Of a stretch of 64,000 bases of DNA, positions 15,201 through 27,200 are shown piece after piece; position 1 is the stretch's first letter; the number at the start of each line of letters is the position of its first letter. The DNA lies in assembly GCA_011800805.1 (NCBI GenBank), contig MPNW01000061.1, forward strand, positions 54,770-118,769, given 5' to 3'. This DNA is from Hirudo medicinalis. Taxonomy: Eukaryota; Annelida; Clitellata; Hirudinida; Hirudinidae. The notes under the pieces were generated by a model. The model saw only the letters and a program-made list of their open reading frames with translations. It was not told the origin of the DNA and ran no database searches. The translations under genes were made by a program, and so were the position numbers.

Positions 15201-18200
15201 TTTTCTTTGCCTGCCAAACTCGGTACCGATTGAAAATATGATCCTAAAAATTCAATTTGAAAACTTATTATGTATTTATTAAATAACTAATATTATTTAA
15301 TTGGCGATTAATATTTCTTGAGGAACCAATGTCACGGCTCGAATAAAAATTCAAGCAAAGGAGGCAGTATACGGAATCTTTGGATGGGAATTCCAAAACT
15401 TTTCCACCTCTGAGGTGCAGTTCCATGAGTCATCATCCTTTGTTTCACTTTCCATTGTCAGGCAACAGGGGGCACTAGGGAGAGTGAAAGTTTTTTATTT
15501 GTTAGTGATCGATTGTTTACAAAATAATTAATAATGCAATTAAATATGCTAATCGACAAAATAAGCTTTAAATGCAATTACATACATTACTGCATGACTT
15601 ATTGTGGTCATCAAAATATTTCTTATGGAGTTCTGTGACATTTCCTTACTAACAGCAAACATCCTTATTAGTTATTAAAATTATCAATTTATTCAGGACA
15701 TCAGAGGATGTTTCTGCCCCCTTTTCAAGTCGTGCTCAGCCTTGGAAAGATTACATCCCAGTGAATTCTTCGGTGACATTTGAGAATGGCATGAGGAAGG
15801 TCCTTGTTAATGTCACCATTTTAAAGGTGAGTAAAAGAGTCAGGTTTGCCTCTTCAATCTTAATAGATTCCATCTTTTTGAAAATGGCTTAATGTAAGTT
15901 AGCTTTATTTGTATATTACCAAATTGTTGTCACTGACCAAGCATGATTTCTAAAATGTCAAACGTACAGAGTTCTGAACCTGAGTTGACAGAAACATTTC
16001 TAGTGAAACTGCTCGGTCTTGAGCTTCTTCCCGATGTTTTGATCACTGGCGGACAAAACCAGGATTTGAACTCCATGATCACGGTTGTGATGGCTCATGT
16101 CTTCATTGAGGAGCATGGAAATCCTAGAGGATCTGTGCAGTTTTATGTGGAAAGGGTCAGTGGTCACTTAAGAAAACGGATTTGTCCAAATTTAGTTAAT
16201 GATATAAATTAAAGTTTTACAAAGAAACTAAGTTAACCTTCTTAGTTGATTCTTTGCTACTATTCAAATAAAGTTAATTGCAGTGATTCATTAACTGTCT
16301 TGTAGGATGTGGAAGGTAGGATGGATGTTGATGAAGGAGATCAAATCAGCCTGTCCATCACAAGGTCTTCTTTGTTGGGCAGTCTCCAAGTTGAATGGGT
16401 TGCAGTTTTTATAGCATCATCATCATTATCATCCCAGTTATCGACTGATGTATTTAAATTTGTTCAACCACAATCTGGTGTCGTGAACTTTGATGAAGGC
16501 CAGCAACAAGCTTCCATTGAATTGAAGACGATTAAAGTCGATGGAGATTTCTCATTTAGGGTTCCTTGTTTTCTTTCGTTAAAGATAAAGTCTTTATCAT
16601 TGGTTCTGTAGTACATTTATTGACTAACATGTAATGGCTCTGTAATACATAAGCTAAGTTAACAACCACGTTAACTAAAGTAACGGCATGCTGCAACATG
16701 TTCACGTGTTGTTGCATTCATTTATCTGGCGCTACATAAATAGTGCTCGATGTAAAGTTATTTATGTAGTTGCCTAAAAGTGGTGATTATAGATTGTCAT
16801 CTGACAATTTATAAATTGTTAAAATTACTGACGAAGGTTGTGGATGTTCTGCTCTCAAATGTGAAGCCCAATGGAGGATCTCTAGGAGAAGACCTCGTTT
16901 GCAGGATCGGCATAAAATCCTCTCTCCCACGTTATTCGTCCATTTCCATTCTACCTTCACAGGTGTTTTTTATTGCCATATGTTAACTTTGTGACATTTT
17001 AATATCTTTATCAGTAAACATTATGGGTAATTTAATGTGCACACCTTTGTAAGTATAAATTAACTAATTATTATTATTATTATTATTATTTGTTATTCAT
17101 TGAAATTCAGATTTTAATGATAACATGTCAAGATAAATTGAAATCATGAACATTTATTAAACTAGTAATAATAACAATAATAACAACAATAACAATAGTA
17201 ACAATAATAACAACAATAATTTCAATAACAATTTCAATAAAAATGTACTCAAATAGGTGGAGTTAAAAAGATCAAGATTTTCTGACGACCCAGAGGGACA
17301 AGTGACTTTGAACGTGTTGAGGAATGGAATTTCAAGGGAGGTCATCGTGACATGGAGGTTGGAGGTCATAGGTCAAAGCAAGTTTAACCCTCCTTACTAT
17401 GGAGATCTGACATTCAAAATTGTGAGCTTTATGCTTTAGCCATTAGTTTAGTCATTAAGTTACTGCTGATAATTGGATTATTTCAATATTTTAGTAACTT
17501 GTATTAATTAGTTGTTTAAAATTCATTCAAAAGTAAAGGAATTATATAAAAAAAAAATCATTGCCTTTTCAAAATCTTTTTTTTTTTGTTTAGACAAATG
17601 TTTCTCAATTTTGGCATCTTTTAACAGGGTGAAGTTACAAAGCAGATTAAGTTGCAAAGCAAGATGTCTCCTGAACTCAGGGGAAAAGAAGTCATAAACC
17701 TCTCCCTGGTGGGAGTGTCAGAGGGTTCACTGCTTAATCCCCTGTCCAAATCATCTAGACTTATTATTCTGCCAGATATTGCAATCCTTGGATATGTCAC
17801 CATCAATGACAATTCAAGGTCTGTTGTGGTGACAAGACCTCAGCTGGGAATTGCTGAAGGTGAGCTGGAAATTGGGATGACAAGAGTGGCAGGGTTCTGT
17901 GGGGAGTTGAAGGTTGCCTGGAAGATTCTTCCCTCTGGCAGTGATGAAGTGTTTTTCCACAACAATGGAGAGGTTGTTATGCACGATCTTCAGACTGAGG
18001 CTGTTGTCACTTTGACGGTTAGTGTTTCACAGTGACCTGACTATTACATTGTATGTTCAAAAACATAGTAAGACTTAAACTTCCAAGATTTCAATGAGAT
18101 TAATGGAGTTAATACATCTAGAAGGGAATTAATATTCAAACTAAGATGTAGTAAGTTATATTCAGGCTAATATATATTGTGTAGCATCCATACATGTAAA

Positions 18201-21200
18201 CATATAAAATAATTTATATTCACACTAATAGATGTAATCAATTATCAGTCAAGTTACTTAACATGCTAATGCTGGCATCCAAAATGTAATACTATTTTGC
18301 ACTATTCTACTGTAGAGTACTACTGTTAATGAAAGCCAGGTTGTAAGCATTGAGAAAGATTTAGTCCCATTAAAATAATGTAATTGTTTGATTGTTTGAT
18401 TTAAGACACATTTCTTTCAATTCAGGTCCTGGAGAGCCTCGAACCAAATCTTTTGGAGGAATTCACCTTTCAGATCACCTCGCAGTTTCCTCTCGCACGG
18501 AGACCTCTAAGATATTCCTTCTCCCTTCCAACTATCCTTACGGATGGTTTTCATTTGAAGCACCTTCGTCCATCTCGGTCGACAGGACGTTGCAGTCGTA
18601 TGTGAGTTGTTAACGAATAATTATTCAAATTGTTATTAAATGATTGTTGGTGTAACTACTGATGTTTAACTAATGATGTTTATTGATTAACGCTGACTTA
18701 GAACGTTACATAAACATAAAATTCTTGTCGTGGTTATGAACTGTAGTCTATGTTATCATCATTAATTACATTGCACCCTCCATATACACAGACATATCCA
18801 TACATAAATGTATATATTTAATCTTATTCATTCCATTTATGTAAATTTCTGTTGTCATGAAACTCAAAAGGTTTCAATAAAAGTGCTGAGAAAGTTTGGA
18901 GTCAGTGGGAACGTGAAGGTTTTTTACAAGACGATGAACATCAATGCTTCCTCTCTTTATGTTGAAGAAGGTCTTCAAAATTGGATTGCTTTTGAGGATG
19001 ATGTGAAGCAGAAATCTATTTTAATTCAACTCAGGAATTCCACACTTCCCATGGGACTTTCAATATTTCAAGTGAATTTGACTGCAGTTGAACCTATGTT
19101 TGCCATGTGAGTGCCTCATATGTAATTAAGTAATTTTGCAGTCATGACAATGATGTAATGATGTAATGATGTTATGATGTAATTTTGTAATATTTTTTAA
19201 ATGTCCATCACAGAACATGTTCCAGAATATTGCAAAATATGTTCATAATGACGATCCCATCAAAGCTTTTAATTAGCTGAATGAATAAATTGTGACTTAA
19301 CTTGAGCTTGCCAAATATGTCATGTAAAGCTATAAATTATCTTTCACTGTAATTATAAAAGTAGTTGTTTCAAAAATCACTTCACAATGTCAGACAAAAC
19401 AAATTCCTGGTGCCTCTCAACAATCTTGTAACCATTGGCTCCCCACATTTGTCCACAATCATGCTCGAACCTGACGTTGATGCCGGAGGGGTGGTTCAGT
19501 TTAAATTCTCAAGATTATCGGGTTATATTGTGATAATATGTAATAATAATCAAAACATTAAATTATCTTATAAAAATACACAGTAAACCTATCATTACAT
19601 TGCTATTTAGTAATTGTAATTGTAATAATTACATGTCAGTTAGCAATATTATAATCAATAATATATATGAAAATATAAAAGTGCATCATCAGTAATATTG
19701 AATTAAATATTTTTTAAATGTTTAGATTATTATGCAATAAATTGCGTAAAGTTTTATTAATTTTAGTCACAGCAAGTATATAATTAACAAGTATATAATT
19801 AGCTAGTATTAAATAGGATGTAATGAACATCAATTGATAACTATCCTCATTGCAAGTATGTAATGACATTCTCAGCTTTCAGAGACTTTAGCTTGGTCAG
19901 TCTTCCCTTTACAAGAGGTCCAGGTACCTACGGGGATGTGAGAATATATTACGTGGCCAGTGGGGTCTCGGCTAGGCCTGGGGATGATTTCTACCCAGAT
20001 GAGGGATGGGTGTGGGTGAAGGATGGTTCAAGTGGGGGGACGATCAACATCAGTTTAGTCTTTGATGGTCGCATTAAACCCTCCTCACAGTTTATTGTGA
20101 GGATAGTTGAAGTCTCAGGTGGGAAGTTTTTAAATTGTTGTTCTTGTTATTTATTGTTTTCAACTTTGTTTTTGTTAACCATTGGTTATACTGGTTATAT
20201 ACCAGTGGTTCAGTTATTCCTGTCTTGTTTGGTTTCTGTTGAATTTAAGCTTTTTTTCAGACAAGGGTCTCTACTGATCTTTATTAAATGTCAATAAATT
20301 CCCCTGTTACTGGTTATGAATGTGCATTATCTTCATATCATTGGTATCCAAATCTTTCACATCATCATATCAACTATTAAAGGTCACCTTTCAATTTTGG
20401 TAAACTTTTGATAACCTCATCATCAGATCCCTTTGCAAGTCTTGGTCCGAATGTGGACTGCCTGGTCACTATAGAAAAATCCGATTATTCGTATGGAAGG
20501 TTTGGATTTCTTGGTCTAAAGGTTGTGAAGCTTCCAAATCTTGACATTTTGTCCTCTGTCACCCTCTCAATTGAAAGAACTGTTTCATTTCTGTCAGAAC
20601 AAAAAGTGAGTTAACATGTCTTTTGTATAAAGTTTCATACTAAATAGAATCAATAATGTCAATGTTGATTTTGTCATTAATGGCTTGATGCTATGCAGTG
20701 TTAACGTTATTAATGCATTGCACATTTAATAATGAATGCTTAAAAGTATAAATAATACTGGTAGTAATATAATATTCTGAACAGTAATAATGTGGGAAGT
20801 TTAAGTTATGATTGTTAATCAGCGAACTAATATCAAGTACATTCTGTGGTCTGATTGCAGGTGATTTGGCAAATATTTGATTCCAGAACAGGTGTCCCTC
20901 CAAATGACACGTCCGATGTGGCACTGGTCGGTGTTGAAATTGAGGAGTTGTCGTCGTCGTTGGAGTGGAGAGATGGTGAGGGCGGCAAGAAGAGTTTCAG
21001 TTTGTTGGTGAAACCACATGTTGGATGGGAACTCGAGGAGAGGTTTACGTTGAAGATCACCAAGATTGAAACTCGCGATGTCGACCGAACGGCAAGCATC
21101 GACCCTTTGAACTCCGAGGTCACGATGATCGTAGGTGTTTCATTTTACAGGGTTGCATTAAATTACTTTGCATCATTTGACCACTTTGTGTTCGAAGATC

Positions 21201-24200
21201 GATAAATTTGGATATCTGAATGGCTTGTTGAGATTTGAAACAACAACTGGAAAGTATTTTGAGGAACCTGCTGTTGGTCAGACAGTGATGCAGTTCGTTG
21301 TTCTAAGGACTCTGGGCACCTACGGAGACATCGAGGTTATTGATAACTGATGTTTTTAACTAATTTTTTGAGAATTAACTTTTAACATATTAACTAAAGT
21401 GTTAGACTTTAAAAGTGTAACTTTAAAAAAAAGTGTTTAAACTTTTTGCTGAGTTCTCTGTTCCACATTTGATTAATTATTTAATGACTCACTTTTCCAT
21501 GCTCAAAGATTGAATGGATGCTGTCGGGATTTAATGAGCCGTCAAAGGATTTCAGTAAAACCTCGGGTCTCTTGGCGGTGAAGGAGGGTCGATCGGTTGC
21601 TTACATTGATCTGATTCTCCTGCGAGACGATGAGGATGAATTCGATGAAACATTTGCCCTTACGATGACGAGATGTTCCGGTGGAGCCAACATTGATAGA
21701 AACTACTCGAGTGTTTCCTTCACGATAAGGTGTCGTTCTAAATATTGACATCATTCTAAATATTAAAATCATTGCATTAGTTTTTGCAACCTAATTCATC
21801 AGTATTAATTAAGCCTAATGCATGTTTGGATATTTGTAACATCTGCGCATACTTTAACATCATGTTATTTGCAAATAATTATCTGTGTCACTGATAATTT
21901 CATCAATTATTTTAATTTGTTAATTTCATCCAAGATGTTGATTGCACTTGCAGAGGACATGGTTTCCCATGTGGGATGTTCTCCTTTGACCCTTCACTCC
22001 AGAAATTTGTTGTTGAATGGAATCCACTTGGAAGGAAAATCATCCTCAATGTGAGCAGATCGAGAGGTCTTTCAATGAGTGTCATGACCAGGATTAGTTT
22101 GACATATGATCAAGTAAAGACACTTGCATTGACACATTTCTTATTATTTGTTCTTGCTATTTTGTTAATTCTTGAATCTCTGTCAAATCTAGCAATATCC
22201 ACTGTAAAATATGTCTATGAACAATAGCGAACTTATTTTACAACATCTGATGCATTGTGGTGCTCAACGTTTAAAGTTGTTTAAAATAAAAAATTTTTAT
22301 GTTGGCAAATAAATTAATGATTAAGTCGCTAACAAAATGAATAAATTAGCATAAAATCATGATTGGTTGTTATTGATTTTCCAAGGCAGAAAACAACTTG
22401 CTGTACACCAATAGTAGGGAATTTGCAGTTGTTGTGTCCAATCAAACTTCATGGAAGAGTATTGAAGTTGATGTCAACTTGGATGTCTTTATAAGTTCAA
22501 AATCATCTTTCACTGCTTGTATCATCTCTCTGGAGGTCCTTGATGGCAATGGTTGTTTTTCCTTGTTATTTGCTGGCACTTAACTCAAATTTCTCATAGA
22601 AATTCTCAATTTGAGGATGAATGCAATAATTTTACATAATTAGATTTTGCATCTTTAATTTAGCATTGTATTCATGTCATGTTGCGTTTGATAATAATTA
22701 TTATTGTTGCAGTAAGCATCAAACCAATTATTGATTCAAGCAAGAAGTGTGCAAATATCCCCGTAGTGGATGAGGCTGGTAACAGCGAAATTGGCTTCCA
22801 AATGGAGTCTGTGCCCATTGACTATGGTGCTTGTTTCACATGTCAATTGGCTTCATATTAATGTTCAGCTTGACATATAATAACATAAGCAATTGACAAC
22901 GTTTATGATAATGATTACATGCTTTGGTGATCATGAAGAATTTAAAATTTGTTACTGGAAATTGATCAGAGTATAAAATAATACATGATTCTTATTAAAT
23001 AATATGATTCTTATTGAGGATTCTTATTGTTAATGTAAAGACTACCAAGAAGTAATGTTTCTTCTTTACAGAAACACAGACATCTAAAATAGCTGTCCAA
23101 AGGTATGGGAGTTTTGGTTCCGTTCAAGTGGACTGGTCGGTCCAGAGAGGCAAACCCCCAGCACCATTTGATTCTTTTATTCTCAGCGACCTCATCTCTC
23201 CATCATTTGGTTCAGTTTCTATGACACATGGACAGTCCTTTGCTGACATCAAAGTTAAGGTATTAATTTCACCTGCAAATTGAAATCATTTTATTTTTAT
23301 TGTTAAAATATTCTTTTGTTTCTAATTAAGATTTAATGTAGTTATAAATTCATATTTTTACTTTTCAAGCTCTCCTCAGATCCAAGCAGGAAAGAGATGT
23401 ATATGTTGATCTTGCAGAAGTTCACCTCACAATATAAGACTCAATTCATGTCTCAAGCCAATTTGACTTGCATCATCCAGCCCGATGGGGTGGTTTCAAT
23501 TAGTGACAAGCAGCTCAACATGTCAGTTCAACAGCAAGACACTGAAGAGACAAGGGTATTTGTGCTGGAATCAATGCTAGGGAATATCCTGTCATGTTTT
23601 GAAATTTGTTTATTTTTGTCAGATTTCAATCAATTTAGTGAGATCTTTTGGATCGCTGACAGAGACTGAAGTCTGGTTTTCAGCTTACAAGTTTTCAAGT
23701 GGACCTGATTATGAGGACATTCAGTATGGGAAGGTGCTGTTCAATATTGGACAGACTACTGCAGTGGTCACTGTTAAAGTTAGTGTGACTTATTAGCTAT
23801 TATTGTTTTTGTTTTCCTTTATTTTCTAAGCCAAGCAAATTAATAAACATAATTATGGATCAAAAACCTCAACCAATATTTAAAGTCCCCTTCTGGGCCT
23901 GAGAGAACCCCAGGATGTGATGCGCAAACCACAGCACATTTCAACATTTCAAAATCAGTCCGTGCATTTCACAATAAATGTCGTTGCTACAAGCCAACTC
24001 TTTTCCATGAGCTTTTGCTTTTCCATGTGCGGCAAGTGCCAAAGAGAGCTGTAGTTGACAAATTCTCTAACAAGCTTCTGGAGAAGCCGAGGCTGCACCA
24101 ATAGGGATTCGATTTAGATGAGATCGCTCCTTTCTGGTTGCAAACCTTTGGAGGAGGGAATTCACCTGGACTGCTTTGTGTCATCCATACATGAATGTCT

Positions 24201-27200
24201 TTGTCATCATATTTTTGCACTTTGGATGTGTGCACTTCATCTAATAGGGCTGTGTCAGAGATGATGGTGACATCACAGATTATGGAATGATCCTTCTCCC
24301 ATGTTGTTAGGTCTGGAATTCTGAGGTTCCCGTCAATAATTATTCTCGGCTCAACTTTGCTGATATAGCCTTTCTTGGTCAGCTTCTTTTCTAATTGGCG
24401 GATAAGGTTGTTACGCCACTCTCTTCTCACTGCGTCCACACCTGGGCAAACATGGAAGATGTGGTCCAGGCACTCAAAGGCACCGCATCCGGAATGGCAA
24501 CAAATGTTTATCTCTGCATGATACCTGGAGACCCTGAGATTGTTTGGGAGTACAACCGCTCTGACTTTGATGCATTGCTTGGAGGCATCCTGGAACAACT
24601 GTCCACTATCCAATCATGAACTCCTGCCCCTTCTTGGGAAAAGACTGAAGTCTGTAGCGGCATCAAATGAGTCATGTAAACTCTCTGAAGTTTCAAGTTT
24701 CAGTTGTTTCTTGGCTGCAGGTTCTTTTGATCTTCCTAACTTTCTGTATTCGCAAATAATTGCATTGTTATCTTTCAAAGCATCAATTATTATTGTTATT
24801 ATTATTATTGTTATAACTATTATTATTAATTATTAGCCATCTCCTATTAAACATCAGTCTATTGTTTGTATTAGTATGACTATCTGCTGGTGTTAATTTT
24901 GTTTTGCTCAATTGTTCAACTAAAATAAATATATTAGAAGTTCATGTTTATATTTTCCATCATAAGCATCTTGTTTTTCTTTGAAATGCTTAATTACTTT
25001 CTGCCTGAAACATTGCATACTAATGTTTTGTAAGGTGAATCCATACATATCCAGTAGCGGATACTTTGTGGTGAATTTGACCCTCGTAAGAAGATCGGGT
25101 GGACGTGTCTACGAAGGTTTCCAGACTCAATTTCTTATTATTTTTGTATCATGGATATTCTTGTTAGGTTTGGATTCTTATTAAAGTTTTGAAAAATTAT
25201 TGTAATTTGCAGGTAGCCAGCCTCAATTGGCTCCCAATAAAAGCAGATCTGTGATTTCTTTCAAAGGTGGCTTTTCTTCCTACGGAGTGTTGAGTATAAA
25301 ACAGTTGCAACCCTTTGCAAATTGGGCTGCTTCTGAAAATGTTTCATTTCTTGTCTCCAGATCAGGTAAGTTTGTATTCATAAACAATTTTTAAAATATA
25401 TCTTTGGAAGTAAAGTTACTATTTTGTATATTTAGGAAATGCATTTGGTTCGCTTAATTGACTTATCATTAAAAGCAGTTAAACCTGTTGTTATTGAAAA
25501 ATAATAACGATTGTTCGTTAACGTCCACTGTGTAGCTAGACGATTAGGACGATGCTCCCGCAACGGGATCCCGATCCGTGCTGCTGTCATGAGAGGCGGA
25601 AGTCTTAACAATTAGGCCGTGCGGGAACAGGTTGTTATTCAAAGTAATTGCACCTGTTGTTATTCAAAGGTGGTTCATTAGGCAGTGCTTGGTGAATGTA
25701 AGAAGTGTTGGTGGAGGGGAGCCTTGGGATGCCATCTTTGGAAGGTTTCCAACTCCTGATAACGATACCATTGCTGCTTTCCTAAGCAAAAGAGATAGCA
25801 AAAAGAGAGCCTATGCTGGGGCAGATTACAAAACATTGGATGTTTTACTGGATTTCAAAGTGAGGTCTTTTGTTATGTTGGTCAGTTAATATTATTAGTT
25901 TGTTTTTATGTTGGTCAGTTAATAATTTTAGTTTGTTAAGAATGTCATTTGTAATAACGACAATGATAATATTAATAATAACAACTGATACCTCAATAAT
26001 ATGCACTTTCAGTTAAACATGTTAGAGGTATTTAAAAATACTGTTATGCCTAGAGTTTATTTGATTATATGAAAATTGATTACAAATGTTAATTATTAAA
26101 TTGTTTAATTGATTGAAGTTAATGACTTGAATTTCATAGGAAGACAAGAATGAATTTGTAAATTTAACTGGTCTGAATTTTGCTGGACACGAATCTGTTG
26201 ACAAGGAGATTTTTGTTTACTTGAGACCATTAACAGCTGGGTTGAGAGTTGCCCGACCCTCACAAGATAACTTATTAGAGGTGGTATTTAACAATTAAGA
26301 GCATTAATTAACAATATTATATATCCTAATATTTAATATATAAATATACTAATAATATACATCCTGATATTTAATATATAAATATACTAATATACCATCT
26401 GTCTGGCATTGTGAATTATTATAAATTCACTTGATGCAGATCTGTCAAATCTTTGGATTTGAGTTTAATTTGTCAAAACTATGCACTTAAATCACTTATA
26501 AATTTGTTGAAGTTTTGAAAATATTTCAATGCAATTAAAGTTTAATCCCAGGGCTACTCAGTGGTGAAGATTCAGTTTGACAGTCGATGGAAGGAGGTGA
26601 TTGGTTTTGTGGTTATTAACTCCTCCCACCTGGTCGGGGACGAGGACTCGGGGGTCCTCGACCTCGTTATGACTGTCGACAGAACCAACGGAACTCTCTA
26701 TCCTGGAAGGACTGTGAGAGTACTTTTCTACTGTGTTTTGTATGTTTGTTGTTGGGGAATGCCTTGAGTTTAAGTTAATGTGTGTTGTGTGACTTTATAA
26801 ACTGAGAAGGCATTCTGTGGTAATTCTAATTTTCTGATAAATGATAAAATAATTGCACTTAAAAATGTTTCTGGATATTGCAATTATGCTTGCTTCTTGG
26901 ATCCTAATTCAATTAAATGTTACTCTTCAAATGCAAGGCTCAGAACATTTTCCATTATTTATTTATAATTTATAATATTTTTCAAATGGTCCTCCATTTA
27001 CAAAATTAAGTTAAATGCAATATGAAAAGAGAATAATTGTAGAAAGAAACAAAAAAAAAAACAGAAAGAATATTTTAAAAAGTAAAAATTAAACATTTTA
27101 ATGAATGAGGAGAGAAATTTGAACACGTACAACACGTGCTCGATTGAACAAGTGCAACAGGTGCTTTAAACATTCTTGACCCACAGGTTCTGTGGAAAGC

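Noticed and set aside
20833..21123. 96-codon minus-strand frame
   Set aside because: Shadow of the Calx-beta exon 20861-21130 on the other strand.
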